This document shows positions 52,541-61,000 of a stretch of DNA of 64,000 nucleotides, one piece after another. Made by a program: the position numbers and the translations under genes. Numbering within the stretch: position 1 is the first letter of the stretch; every line of letters starts with the position of its first letter. The DNA is taken from NCBI RefSeq assembly GCF_014217565.1, contig NZ_CP043661.1, positions 6,820,001 through 6,884,000 on the forward strand, given 5' to 3'. The DNA comes from Kribbella qitaiheensis (GTDB taxonomy: Bacteria; Actinomycetota; Actinomycetes; Propionibacteriales; Kribbellaceae). The notes under the pieces are model-generated. The model did no database searches and was not told where the DNA came from. It saw nothing but the letters and a program-made list of their open reading frames with translations.

Positions 52541-52552
52541 GCCGCCTCTCGC

Positions 52553-52903
52553 CTACTCACTGCGCGCTCCCTCCGACCTGTCAGACAGCTTGAGCCAGAC
52601 AACACCGGAGATGATGACCGCAAGCCAGAGGCCTTTAATCGGCGTGAGGCTCTCGCTGAAGAAAACCGGCCCGAGCAGCGCGGCCCCGACCGCCCCGATT
52701 CCGGCCCAGACCGCGTAACCGATCCCAAGATCGATAGTGCGAAGGGCAACGCTGAGAGCCAACAGCGTCAGCAGGAAGAACACGACAGCAACAACCGACC
52801 ACGAGAACACACGGAAGCCTCTACTGCCTCCAACGGACAGCGCATAACCAACCTCGAAGCCTCCCGCAAGCAGAAGCACCAGCCACCCGCGCGCCCGGCT
52901 CAT
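52553..52903 (-). CDS. SMR-family efflux subunit B
   Basis: 116 aa, four membrane helices: ARGWLVLLLAGGFEVGYALS (with membrane Glu14, the EmrE coupling residue), VFSWSVVAVVFFLLTLLALS, LGIGYAVWAGIGAVGAALLG (GxGYAxWxGxG signature) and GLWLAVIISGVVWLKLSDR. Its ATG overlaps the stop of the second SMR gene, and the pair probably forms a heterodimeric drug/H+ antiporter (EbrAB/YkkCD style). Confidence 0.92.
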   Translation of the reverse strand: MSRARGWLVLLLAGGFEVGYALSVGGSRGFRVFSWSVVAVVFFLLTLLALSVALRTIDLGIGYAVWAGIGAVGAALLGPVFFSESLTPIKGLWLAVIISGVVWLKLSDRSEGARSE

Positions 52904-53223
52904 CCCGCCGCTCCGCTCAGCTGAAGTCCAGCAACCCCAACGATGATGACGGCAATGCCAAGCAACTTGCGCCACCCAAGCCGCTGCCCGAAGAGAACAA
53001 CGCCGAGGCCAGTGATCCCGACGCCGGCCACAGAGGTCCAAATGGCATACCCAACGCCAACGTCAAAGGTCAGCAGCGCCAAACTAAGAAAATAGGTCGC
53101 CACCCCACCGCTCAACAGTGTGGCCGCGGTCCAGCCAGGTCGCCTGAAGCCCCCAGCCTTACTGGCAGAGACAGCAACCGCAATCTCAAAAACAACAGCG
53201 ACGCCAAGGTAAAGCCAGTGCAT
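52900..53223 (-). CDS. SMR-family efflux subunit A
   Basis: 107 aa, four helices: MHWLYLGVAVVFEIAVAVSA (Glu13 coupling residue), TAATLLSGGVATYFLSLALL, VGVGYAIWTSVAGVGITGLG (SMR signature) and LLGIAVIIVGVAGLQLSG. First gene of the pair. Divergent from a MerR regulator, with a short palindrome between them. Confidence 0.92.
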   Translation of the reverse strand: MHWLYLGVAVVFEIAVAVSASKAGGFRRPGWTAATLLSGGVATYFLSLALLTFDVGVGYAIWTSVAGVGITGLGVVLFGQRLGWRKLLGIAVIIVGVAGLQLSGAAG

Positions 53224-53271
53224 TGCAGTACCCTCTCGTTGTCCTAACGGGCCTTTCGTACGGCCTCCATG

Positions 53272-53294
53272 GTGAAACTTCACACCGGCGTCAA
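53272..53294 (-). promoter_or_regulatory. MerR-type operator upstream of the SMR pair
   Basis: GTGAAACTTCAC (53272-53283) is a perfect palindrome, 5 bp from TTGACG (complement of 53289-53294) that can serve as the -35 for the SMR genes. MerR regulators bind such palindromes in the spacer between -35 and -10. The -10 is not clear. Confidence 0.6.
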
Positions 53295-53335
53295 CTGCAA
53301 GTACGGGCCCAGCGGACAGCCCCTCAGGAGGCCTC

Positions 53336-53695
53336 ATGCGCATCGGTGAGCTAGCGGACGCCAGCGGCGTCAGCACCCGTTCCCTCCGGTACTACGAGGA
53401 GCAGGGACTCATCCGCGCCGAGCGCACCCCCGCCGGCTGGCGCGATTTCGAAAGCTCCACGGTCGAGCGGGTCATCATGATCCAGCACCTCTTCGCCGCA
53501 GGCCTCTCCAGCGCCACCATCAACGACCTACTCCCATGCCTCGAAGCCCCACCCGAGGAACGCACAGGCGTCCTAGAACAGCTACTAGCCGAACACGTCA
53601 CCCGCCTCGAACTAAAACGACGCGAGATAGACCGCGAACTCGACACCCTGCAGTCCCTCCGCAGGGAAACCGCCCTACCCGCGAAGACTCCGTGA
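53336..53695 (+). CDS. MerR family regulator
   Basis: 119 aa. The start MRIGELADASGVSTRSLRYY then EEQGLIRAERTPAGWRDF is the canonical MerR winged HTH. The dimer helix reads ERVIMIQHLFAAGLSSATIN, and a coiled-coil end with RLELKRREIDRELDTLQSLR follows. There are no C-terminal Cys, so it is likely drug- rather than metal-responsive. Divergent from the two SMR genes, which it probably activates. Confidence 0.9.
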   Translation: MRIGELADASGVSTRSLRYYEEQGLIRAERTPAGWRDFESSTVERVIMIQHLFAAGLSSATINDLLPCLEAPPEERTGVLEQLLAEHVTRLELKRREIDRELDTLQSLRRETALPAKTP

Positions 53696-53733
53696 TCAAC
53701 TGGCCGCCGGGAGTTGATCCCACGGCTCAAGGA

Positions 53734-54190
53734 TCAGGAGAGCCCTGGCCGCTGCTCGTCGACGGGCTCGTAGAGCAGGCCGATGGCTGATCGGTGGATC
53801 TTCGCCAGGGCACGCAGGAGATGTCGGCGTTCGGTATCGGTCAGATCTGCGGTGACCTCGTCCTCGATCCGGCGTCGCTCGATCTCGATCGGCTGCTGTA
53901 GCGCGCGTCCCGCCGCAGTGAGCCAGAGCCGGACCAGGCGGTTGTCGTGGTCGTCGCCGCGCCGGACGAGTAGGCCTGCGTCGGCCAGCCCGGTGGCCAC
54001 TTTGGTGACGGGCCGGTGTGGTGACGTTGACCGCGGCGGCGATCTTCCCGGGCGTCTGGCCGTCCTGTTCCCAAAGCGCAGCAAGCAGATGGTCCTGGCC
54101 GAGGCGCAGTCCGTGGCGTCGCACGGCCGCATCGGCGACAGCGCGAAGGGCTTTGGTCGTTTTGCTGTGAAGATCGAGGAACTCGGGCAC
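53734..54190 (-). CDS. MarR family regulator, frame broken at 54010-54014
   Basis: About 152 codons from GTG 54190. Part 1 (MPEFLDLHSKTTKALRAVAD, LGQDHLLAALWEQDGQTPGK then IAAAVNVTTP) and part 2 (VTKVATGLADAGLLVRRGDD, HDNRLVRLWLTAAGRALQQP, TDTERRHLLRALAKIHRS) join into a standard MarR winged HTH, with the wing DDHDNRLVRL, when one base is dropped from GGGCC. Probably functional in the real genome. Divergent from the NmrA-type gene, with a nested palindrome between them. Confidence 0.78.
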
Positions 54191-54233
54191 GACGGTCTCC
54201 GGGATGGTTTCGAATGGAGGTCGGTTGACCCCA

Positions 54234-54286
54234 GGTCGTTTACCGGTTAACGTTCCCGAACGGGAATCATTAACCGGTAAACGACC
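54234..54286. promoter_or_regulatory. Nested double palindrome, MarR operator
   Basis: Outer arms GGTCGTTTACCGGTTAA (54234-54250) and its exact reverse complement (54270-54286) enclose a second palindrome, TTCCCG-AA-CGGGAA (54253-54266). Each outer arm holds a near-palindromic TTTACCGGTTAA, so two MarR dimers could sit symmetrically in the divergent promoter. Confidence 0.82.
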
Positions 54287-54299
54287 TTACGGAGTTGTG

Positions 54300-55166
54300 A
54301 TGCTACTGCTCACCGGTGCCACCGGAAATGTCGGGCGTGAGCTCAGCCGCGAGCTCGACGCGAGCGACGTCACCTTTCGCGTACTTGTGCGCGATCTCGG
54401 TCGCGCCGCTACGCTGCCCGCGCGGGCCGAGCGCGTTGTCGGCGACCTGGCCGATCCGGCCACGTTGCGGCCTGCGTTCGAAGGCGTGACCCGGCTGTTC
54501 CTCCTCGTGCCCGGCATCGGCCTCGATCACACCAGCAACGCACTCGCGGCCGCCGTGGCCGCCGGGGTGCGGCACATTGTGCTGCTGTCGTCGTTCAACG
54601 TTCTCGGCGACCCAATTCCCGCGATGGGCCGCTGGCACCACGAGCGCGAGAAGATGATCCGGGCCTCCGGGATCCCCGCCACGATGTTGCGGCCCGGCGG
54701 CTACATGACCAATGCAGTGGAATGGCTAGCCACCATCCGCGAGGACGGATTCGTCCTCGATCCCACAGGTCCGGGCCGGTACGCGCCGATCGACCCGGCG
54801 GACATCGGCGCAGTCGCCGCGCGCGTCCTCACCGAGGACGGCCACGAGCACGCGGAGTACGTCCTGACCGGTGACGAGGTGTTCACCGTCGCAGAACAGG
54901 TCGCCGTACTGGCCAAGGCCATCGGCCGCGACATCGAAGTCCGGGAGGTCGCGACCCCCGCCGAGGTGATCCGCTCCCGCTATCCCGGCGGCGCACCACC
55001 GGCCCTCGCAGCAGCACTCCTCGACGCCCTCACCCGAGCCCGCGCCGACACCATCGGTCTCCGCACCAACACCGTCGAGCACCTATTGCGCCGTCGCCCA
55101 ACCACCTTCGAAAGCTGGTGCATCCGCAACGCTTCGACGTTCCGGCACCACGAACTCATGGCATGA
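54300..55166 (+). CDS. NmrA-like atypical short-chain dehydrogenase/reductase
   Basis: 288 aa from ATG 54300 (GGAG upstream). NAD(P) fold: MLLLTGATGNVGRELSREL (TGxTGxxG), FRVLVRDLGRA, VVGDLADPATL, VRHIVLLSSFNVLGD. The atypical active site lacks YxxxK. MLRPGGYMTNAVEWLATIRE and PADIGAVAARVLTEDGH match NmrA/NAD(P)H-binding quinone or redox-sensor proteins. Probably repressed by the adjacent MarR protein and induced by an electrophile. Confidence 0.9.
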   Translation: MLLLTGATGNVGRELSRELDASDVTFRVLVRDLGRAATLPARAERVVGDLADPATLRPAFEGVTRLFLLVPGIGLDHTSNALAAAVAAGVRHIVLLSSFNVLGDPIPAMGRWHHEREKMIRASGIPATMLRPGGYMTNAVEWLATIREDGFVLDPTGPGRYAPIDPADIGAVAARVLTEDGHEHAEYVLTGDEVFTVAEQVAVLAKAIGRDIEVREVATPAEVIRSRYPGGAPPALAAALLDALTRARADTIGLRTNTVEHLLRRRPTTFESWCIRNASTFRHHELMA

Positions 55167-55236
55167 GTGATGGCACGGACGAGGTCATGTCTGGCTTGCT
55201 GCCCGGGGTAACCGGCCTCCGACCTGGGAGTTCTTG

Positions 55237-55313
55237 TGGTGGGGCGGGTGGGACTCGAACCCACGACCCAAGGATTATGAGTCCTCTGCTCTAACCGGCT
55301 GAGCTACCGCCCC
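55237..55313 (-). tRNA. trnM: tRNA-Met(CAT), elongator type, CCA encoded
   Basis: On the complement: acceptor GGGGCGG pairs with CCGCCCC, D-arm TAGCTCAGCCGGTTAGAGC, anticodon stem-loop AGGA-CTCATAA-TCCT (anticodon CAT), T-arm GTGGGTTCGAGTCCCAC, discriminator A and CCA. The Watson-Crick 1-72 pair argues against initiator tRNA. A CAT anticodon could also be Ile2, but the body fits elongator Met better. Confidence 0.9.
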
Positions 55314-55453
55314 GGGCGACAGGTGGTGATGATGTCGCTGGGTGATCGTATCGGGTCCCGGGCTGAAACCAGGGGACGGTCAGGGTGATGACTGAGCTGT
55401 GGGTGGCTGTTGTAAGCGATGATGGGGGCCAGGGCTCAGCGAAGGAGTGTTCG

Positions 55454-55594
55454 ATGTTCTGGTTCATCTTGTTGGTGCTCGTCGTGGGCGCCGTCGCGGC
55501 GTACCGGTTCCGGGTGCCGTTGATCGCCAAGCTGACGGGTCAGCCGCAGCACCGGATCCAGCGGGCGATCGATCGCCGCAAGGAGGGCAAGTAG
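55454..55594 (+). CDS. Small single-pass membrane protein
   Basis: 46 aa from ATG 55454 with AAGGAG upstream. One membrane helix (MFWFILLVLVVGAVAAY) and a basic cytoplasmic tail (RVPLIAKLTGQPQHRIQRAI, DRRKEGK). Lies between two tRNA genes. Function unknown. Confidence 0.6.
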   Translation: MFWFILLVLVVGAVAAYRFRVPLIAKLTGQPQHRIQRAIDRRKEGK

Positions 55595-55742
55595 CAACCG
55601 GGGCGACGCCGGCAGTGCGTGGTTGAGGCACGTCGTCGGGTTGCGCAGGTCTTGAGCTTCCGGCAGGAGACGGTGCGCGGGCGTCGTACGGAATAGCAGA
55701 AGGCCGGCTCCCGTGGTGGAGTCGGCCTCTGGATGTTTGTTG

Positions 55743-55815
55743 CTCCCGCGACTGGACTCGAACCAGTAACCTGCCGGTTAACAGCCGGCTGCTCTGCCAA
55801 TTGAGCTACGCGGGA
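55743..55815 (-). tRNA. trnN: tRNA-Asn(GTT)
   Basis: On the complement: acceptor TCCCGCG/CGCGGGA, D-arm TAGCTCAATTGGCAGAGCA, anticodon stem-loop CCGGCTGTTAACCGG (anticodon GTT), T-arm ACTGGTTCGAGTCCAGT, discriminator G. CCA is not encoded (CAA follows). Confidence 0.95.
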
Positions 55816-55930
55816 TCGGTGTGTTTCTTGCCCCCCGATCCCTGAGGACCGGATTAGGTTAGCAGGCCGGGGGCGAACTACAAAAATGGGATTCCGGCCG
55901 TCTCGAATCGGGGCCGGGACCGCTTCCGCG

Positions 55931-56474
55931 TCAGACGCCGAACTCGTCCCGTACGGCGGCCAGCGCGGCCTCGGCATGGTCGATCAGCCCGGGCTGGCTG
56001 GGCTCCAATCCCTTGTCCAGAACGAAGTTCCACGAGATGGCGGCGTTGGTGTCGGCGGGGTTGCGGCGGCCGACGATGCGGACCCCCTTCTTGCCCGTCA
56101 GCGGGACGTGCCGCTGGATGACGACGCTGGCGTCGACCCGTTCGCGGAGCAGTTGGCCGAAGCGGGCCCGGGTCGTCGACGGGGAGATCGGTCGCGCGCA
56201 GCGGCGTACCGAACGCGGTGGTCTCGTAGACGTGCAGGATCGACTCGTCGGAGTTCCAGGCGGCGCGCTCGATGTGTTCCCAGCCGACGCGCCGTACGGC
56301 GGTGGTGGCCTCCGTCGGCAGGTAGACGGCGGCGCGGGTCCCGGCGACCCAGTGACCGGTGGTCAGCTGGACGGCCGCCAGGATCTCTTCCTTGCCGCTG
56401 GTGGTGTGGCGTGAGGCGATCAGGACCGCTTCGGTGAGGTCGGCGGGCCAGGAGGAACGGCGAAGTCTGAGCAC
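55931..56474 (-). CDS. Conserved protein of unknown function, frame broken at 56164-56172
   Basis: About 181 codons from ATG 56474. Part 1 (MLRLRRSSWPADLTEAVLIA, VQLTTGHWVAGTRAAVYLPT, VGWEHIERAAWNSDESILHV) and part 2 (FGQLLRERVDASVVIQRHVP, GKKGVRIVGRRNPADTNAAI, SWNFVLDKGLEPSQPGLIDH) join if one base is removed from GGGCCCGGG. The joined protein ends AEAALAAVRDEFGV. The WEHIERAxW...LxVYE pattern recurs in actinobacterial uncharacterised proteins near tRNAs. Cytoplasmic; no catalytic motif recognised. Confidence 0.65.
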
Positions 56475-56557
56475 GTCCCCATGGTGTCAGCCGGGCGAAA
56501 TGCATCCCCAAGAGGCCCGTGACGTGACCAATCTACTAGCCGAAACGTTGTCTGGTT

Positions 56558-56857
56558 GTGAACAAACACGGGGATAACACTCAACCTGCCCACGCTGACC
56601 CTGGCGTGGCCGCGGCCGCGCTGGTCGTCTTCGCGCATCGCCACGAAGTGATCCACCTGATCTACTCGGCGGTCGACGAGGCAGACGCCGTACGCCGGAT
56701 CGCCGACCTGCTGCAGATCAGTGAAGCCACGGTCGGCCTCGTCCTCGCCAAGCCGCTGGGCTGGATGCTGCCGCAGAGTCGTGCTGACCTGGAACTGGCG
56801 AGTGCGCGCCCGTCGGCACCCGAAAAGCAGGTGGCGGCGGACGCTAGTACGGCCTGA
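56558..56857 (+). CDS. Small protein with a topoisomerase-A-like helical segment
   Basis: 99 aa from GTG 56558. HEVIHLIYSAVDEADAVRRI, ADLLQISEATVGLVLAKPLG resembles the DNA-gyrase/topo IV A-subunit pattern in which a helix pair ends in an ISExxxxxVL segment, but the catalytic parts are absent. Ends are polar. Function unknown. Confidence 0.5.
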   Translation: MNKHGDNTQPAHADPGVAAAALVVFAHRHEVIHLIYSAVDEADAVRRIADLLQISEATVGLVLAKPLGWMLPQSRADLELASARPSAPEKQVAADASTA

Positions 56858-56897
56858 TGCCCGTGCCGGTAGCGCGAAGAGCTACGGGCACGGGCCG

Positions 56898-57689
56898 TCA
56901 GTAGCCCGCGAAGACGTGCCGGAGGGTGTCGAGGCTCGCTGCTCCCGTGCTCTCGACGCCATCAGGCGTGTACTGCGGCGCAAGCCGGCCGGAGACGAGT
57001 CGCAGCCAGGCTTCGGCGGGCACCGTGAGAGTCCCATCGGGGCTGCTGGCCGGGTCGAAGGAGATGCTGACCGGGTCGTTCAGGTGAAGCGTCAGCTGCT
57101 TGGCCGGATCGGTCAGGGTGACCTGAATCACGGAGTATTCGCCGTTGAGCGCGGCCGGCTTGCTGATCCAACTGAGGTTCCCGAGTGCGCTCTCCAGCAG
57201 TTCGGGCACTGCTTGCCCGTCGAGGGTGGCCTTGTCGTCCAGCCCGCTGCGGACATCCCACGCGTGCAACGTGAACTCGTTGAGCCGCAGCCGCGCGACG
57301 GTTGCCACCTCCGCCGGCTCGGGTAGCCAGGAAAGCTGGATCCCCAGCTCGTCCCGCTGGGTGGAGTCCAAAGACTCGTACAGGGCGGTCAGCGACTCGT
57401 TCTTCTCAAGGAATCCGTCAGCGCGCTCGCGGCCGGACGCCGCGTTCCAGCGGTCCCAGACGGACTGGTTGAAGTCGCCGTCGGGGGCAGGTGTCCCGTC
57501 CAGCGCCGCGCGTACGGTCGCAGTCATGATCTCCGCGCCGCTCCCGAGGTGACTGAGCACCTGCGAGATGTCCCACTCGGTCGCGCCCGACGGCCCGGCC
57601 AGGTCGGTGTCGCTGAACTTCTCCACCAGTTCAGCGAGTCCGTCATGCCCGTTCCGCAAAGCGGTGATGACTGTGTCGGCGTTGCTCAA
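56898..57689 (-). CDS. Mycothiol-dependent maleylpyruvate isomerase-like (MDMPI) protein
   Basis: 263 aa from TTG 57689, chosen because GGAGGACGAA places a strong ribosome site 6 nt before it; upstream ATGs overlap the preceding gene. MDMPI_N helices: NADTVITALRNGHDGLAELV, TEWDISQVLSHLGSGAEIMT (metal His), RLNEFTLHAWDVRSGLD (His/Asp). A C-terminal SCP2-like beta domain follows (SVIQVTLTDPAKQLTLHLND, VPAEAWLRLVSGRL). Downstream of the MBL gene and probably cotranscribed. Substrate unknown. Confidence 0.82.
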   Translation of the reverse strand: MSNADTVITALRNGHDGLAELVEKFSDTDLAGPSGATEWDISQVLSHLGSGAEIMTATVRAALDGTPAPDGDFNQSVWDRWNAASGRERADGFLEKNESLTALYESLDSTQRDELGIQLSWLPEPAEVATVARLRLNEFTLHAWDVRSGLDDKATLDGQAVPELLESALGNLSWISKPAALNGEYSVIQVTLTDPAKQLTLHLNDPVSISFDPASSPDGTLTVPAEAWLRLVSGRLAPQYTPDGVESTGAASLDTLRHVFAGY

Positions 57690-57708
57690 TTCGTCCTCCA
57701 GAAAGTGG

Positions 57709-58593
57709 TCACGCGGCATGCTCTGTGCACAAGCAACCAACCCCCTTCTCGATCCATTCCTGCCCGTCCCATTGCGGATACCGCGCGAGCATCACAGCCC
57801 GTACTTCGGCGGCGATCGTCTCCTCGCCGACGCCCGAATCACGCCGTACCCAGGTCTCGTCGCGCAGTAACCGCAGATAGTCCCGTACGTCGGCCAAACG
57901 CTCCGGCCCACCCACCTCGCCATGGCCGGGCACCACGATCCGCGGCTTCTCCGCCATCAGCCGCTCCATCACCGCCAGCCAGCGGGTACCCGACACATCG
58001 GTGTCGTGCGGTGGGAACCACGGGAAGATCGAGAACTGCCCTGCCTCGACGAGATCGCCGGTGAACATCACCCCGTCGCCAGGCACGGTGATGACCTGAT
58101 CGCCCTTGCTATGAGCGCGGCCGGTCGCTCGCAACTCCACGACCCGGCCGCCGAGATCGAGGTCGTACCGAGTGTCGTAAACAAGATCCGGAGCGGCAGG
58201 CTGGACACCCTCGAGCCGCCGGGCCACCACTTCGTCGAGGCCCTTGAACATCTCGAGATAGCCAGGCCCTTTGGCGGCCAGATCCTCGGCCTGGGCTCGA
58301 TTGACCAGGAAGGTCGCGGCGCCGGCGAACACCTGCGCACCGAACGCGTGCTCGGGATGGAAATGCGTCGTGGTCAGGTAGAGCCGCCGGCCCCGGGCGA
58401 ACTCCGTCGCGAAAGCCAGCACCTTCTCCGCGTTGGTCAACCCGAGACCGGTGTCGATCACGAGCACCGACTCCGTGCCGCCGATCACCCCGATGTTGGG
58501 CACCAGCGGCAGCCGCCGATCCGGTATCACCACCAAGTCCCGGGCCAGTTCCTGCGCACCGCTGGGCTGTACTTCGGGTTCGGGCATCGTCAT
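57709..58593 (-). CDS. Metallo-beta-lactamase-fold hydrolase
   Basis: 294 aa. Metal motif THFHPEHAFGA (a variant of HxHxDH in which Glu replaces Asp), VIDTGLGLTNAEKVLAFATE, GRAHSKGDQVI (third His), FTGDLVE (bridging Asp) and VPGHGEVGG (last His) make a complete fold. The HxHxEH change is noteworthy and may shift metal or reaction. Divergent from a LysR gene and 20 bp upstream of the MDMPI gene; LysR probably controls the pair. Confidence 0.87.
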   Translation of the reverse strand: MTMPEPEVQPSGAQELARDLVVIPDRRLPLVPNIGVIGGTESVLVIDTGLGLTNAEKVLAFATEFARGRRLYLTTTHFHPEHAFGAQVFAGAATFLVNRAQAEDLAAKGPGYLEMFKGLDEVVARRLEGVQPAAPDLVYDTRYDLDLGGRVVELRATGRAHSKGDQVITVPGDGVMFTGDLVEAGQFSIFPWFPPHDTDVSGTRWLAVMERLMAEKPRIVVPGHGEVGGPERLADVRDYLRLLRDETWVRRDSGVGEETIAAEVRAVMLARYPQWDGQEWIEKGVGCLCTEHAA

Positions 58594-58676
58594 GCCGTCA
58601 GTCCATCCTGCAGAGTCGAGGACCGTCCAACACCGATTCCGCAGCTCCGATACCGAGCGGGTATCGTGCGACAGCG

Positions 58677-59528
58677 ATGGACCTACGCCTGTTGCGCTAC
58701 TTCGTGGCCGTAGCCGAAGAGCTCCACTTCGGCCGTGCCGCAGCGCGGTTGCACATGACCCAGCCGCCGCTGAGCAGAGCCATCAAGCAACTGGAAACCG
58801 ATCTCGGCGCCCTGTTGCTGGTGCGATCTCCTGCCGGAGTGAGCCTCACTGCCGCAGGCAAGGCCCTGTACGACGAGGCGCGCACCCTGCTCGAGCAGGC
58901 CGACCAGGCGCGCGACCGAGTGACAGCAGTAGCCGGAGCAGCCGCGGTCACGATCGGGACCCTTGGCGACAGCGTCGAGCAGGCCGGTATCGAGTTCGCG
59001 GCCGCCTTCCGCGAACGCCATCCCGCAGTCAAGTTCCACATTCGCGAGGCAGACTTCACCGACCCCACCACGGGATTGCGGGCCGGCCTCGTGGACTTCG
59101 CCATCACCCGCGCCCCGTTCGACGACGACGGCATCACCACCCTCGTACTGCGCTCCGACCCGATCGGCGTCATCCTTCGCGCCGACGACCCGCTCGCGCA
59201 GTACGAGGCCTTGCGACTGACCGACCTGGCCGACCGCACCTGGTGTCAGCTCCCCGAAGGTACAGACGCGAGGTGGCGGGCGTACTGGAACGGAGGCTCG
59301 GAGCGCGACGGGTCTGTCGTACGAACCGTCCACGAGTGCCTACAAGCAATCATCTGGAACGGCAGCATCGGGCTTGCACCGGTCACGCACGCTCTGCCCG
59401 AAGGAGTCGCCGCGGTACCGCTGCTCGACATGCCCCCGAGCCACCTGGTCGCGGCCTGGAACAGCGACAGCCCGAGCCCGCTGATCCGCTCCTTCGCCCA
59501 AACCGCCGCCACCCTCTACAAAGGCTGA
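58677..59528 (+). CDS. LysR family transcriptional regulator
   Basis: 283 aa. wHTH: MDLRLLRYFVAVAEELHFGR, AAARLHMTQPPLSRAIKQLE, DLGALLLVRSPAGVSLTAAG. The C-terminal periplasmic-binding-like effector domain begins VTIGTLGDSVEQAG. The group resembles regulators of aromatic or amino-acid catabolism. Divergent from the MBL gene by 83 bp and convergent with the M1 peptidase. Confidence 0.92.
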   Translation: MDLRLLRYFVAVAEELHFGRAAARLHMTQPPLSRAIKQLETDLGALLLVRSPAGVSLTAAGKALYDEARTLLEQADQARDRVTAVAGAAAVTIGTLGDSVEQAGIEFAAAFRERHPAVKFHIREADFTDPTTGLRAGLVDFAITRAPFDDDGITTLVLRSDPIGVILRADDPLAQYEALRLTDLADRTWCQLPEGTDARWRAYWNGGSERDGSVVRTVHECLQAIIWNGSIGLAPVTHALPEGVAAVPLLDMPPSHLVAAWNSDSPSPLIRSFAQTAATLYKG

Positions 59529-59530
59529 GG

Positions 59531-60955
59531 TCAGAGCGTCGGCTTGCCCGGCTGGTAGACCCAGGTCTGGAAGAACGCGCCGAGGTCGCGGTGGGTCAGT
59601 CGCTCGACGAAGCGGATGAAGGTCTGCGTCGAGACATTGCCGTGCCGGTACGTCGTCGGCCACTGCTTGAGCACCTGGAAGAAGGCGCGGTCGCCGATCT
59701 TCATACGCAGCGCCTGCAACGTCATCGCACCGCGGGAGTAGACCAGGTCGTCGAAGATCTGATCCCGTCCGGGGTCGGCCACCTTGCCGGTCCAGTCCTT
59801 CTCGTCGGCGTAGGCCTCCGCGAAGCTCTGTTTCACCGGGATGCCGTTGAACTTCTCCTGGTAGAGCCACTCCGAGTAGGTGGCGAAGCCTTCGTTGAGC
59901 CAGATATCCGACCAGTGCACCGGAGTGAGGCTGTCGCCGAACCACTGGTGGCCGAGTTCGTGGGCGAGCAGGTCACCGTCGACCTTGCTGGTGCGCTGGT
60001 CGTACACCGGTCGGCTCTGTGACTCCAGGGCGTAGTGGACGCCGAGGTCGGCGAGGATGCCGCCGGTCGAGTCGAACGGGTAGCGCCCGTACAACGACGA
60101 CTCCCACTGGACGATCTGCGCCGTGGTCTTGTTGAAGACCTTGCCCTGACCGGCCTTGATATCGATCGACTTGCCGATGGCCGTGATGTTCGGGAGGCCG
60201 TCGGCCGTCACACCGCGGGTGAGGTTGTAGTTCCCGATCGCGATCATGGCCAGCTCGCTGGCCAGCGGCTTGTTCATGTGCCAGCGGAAGGTGGTCTGGT
60301 CACCATGCTTGGTGGTGGGCCCGGGTTCACCGTTGGCCAGCACGGTGAGTCCGGTTGGCACGGTGATGGTCTGGCTGTACGTCGCCTTGTCGTTGGTGGT
60401 GTCGTTCACCGGGTAGTAGGTCGCGGCGCCGATGGGCTGGTTGAGTGCGACCGCGCCGTCCTTGGTGGCGACCCAGCCGGAAAGGCCCAGTGCCGGGTCG
60501 TCGATCTTCTGCGGGACGCCTGCGTAGGTCACCGAGACGAGGAACGTGCTTCCCCGCCACAGGCCGTGCGGCGGGGTGATCACCAACTCCTGCGCACCGC
60601 TGCGGGTGAAGGACGCGGCCCGCCCGTTGACCGAGAGCTTGCTGATCTTCAGCGGTCCCTGGAAGTCCAGGTCGAAGCGGGAGAGATTCTGGGTGGCCTT
60701 GGCGAGGATCGTCGTGGTCGCGTTGATCGCCTTGGTCTTGGGGTTGAACGCGAGCCTGATGTCGTAGTGGCTGACGTCGTAGCCACCATTGCCCATGTCG
60801 GGGAAGTAAGGATCTCCGGCACCTGATGCACCGGGGGAAAACTGCGACGCTCGCCCTGGCGCGGCCTGCGCCGGCAGGTTCGTCGTGGCCACCAATCCCA
60901 GGGCCAATGCGCAGCTGATCAACAGGTAACCGCGGCGACGGGCGGCACGTCCCAT
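59531..60955 (-). CDS. Secreted M1-family aminopeptidase
   Basis: 474 aa from ATG 60955 with GGAGGAG upstream. Signal peptide: RRRGYLLISCALALGLVATT, cleavage near AQA-AP. M1 zinc site: LLAHELGHQWFGDSLTPVHW (HExxH) and WLNEGFATYSEWLY (third ligand Glu 18 residues on). A GxMxN-like element is weak; TFRWHMNKPLASELAMIAIG is the nearest. Length is short for M1 (no C-terminal helical domain), as in secreted actinobacterial forms. Digests extracellular peptides. Confidence 0.92.
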   Translation of the reverse strand: MGRAARRRGYLLISCALALGLVATTNLPAQAAPGRASQFSPGASGAGDPYFPDMGNGGYDVSHYDIRLAFNPKTKAINATTTILAKATQNLSRFDLDFQGPLKISKLSVNGRAASFTRSGAQELVITPPHGLWRGSTFLVSVTYAGVPQKIDDPALGLSGWVATKDGAVALNQPIGAATYYPVNDTTNDKATYSQTITVPTGLTVLANGEPGPTTKHGDQTTFRWHMNKPLASELAMIAIGNYNLTRGVTADGLPNITAIGKSIDIKAGQGKVFNKTTAQIVQWESSLYGRYPFDSTGGILADLGVHYALESQSRPVYDQRTSKVDGDLLAHELGHQWFGDSLTPVHWSDIWLNEGFATYSEWLYQEKFNGIPVKQSFAEAYADEKDWTGKVADPGRDQIFDDLVYSRGAMTLQALRMKIGDRAFFQVLKQWPTTYRHGNVSTQTFIRFVERLTHRDLGAFFQTWVYQPGKPTL

Positions 60956-61000
60956 TACTCCTCCTTGGCATTCCTCAACGACTGGCACGATCAGGCGATC

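Noticed and set aside
55237..55313. Initiator tRNA-fMet
   Set aside because: The first acceptor pair is Watson-Crick G-C and the body lacks initiator features.
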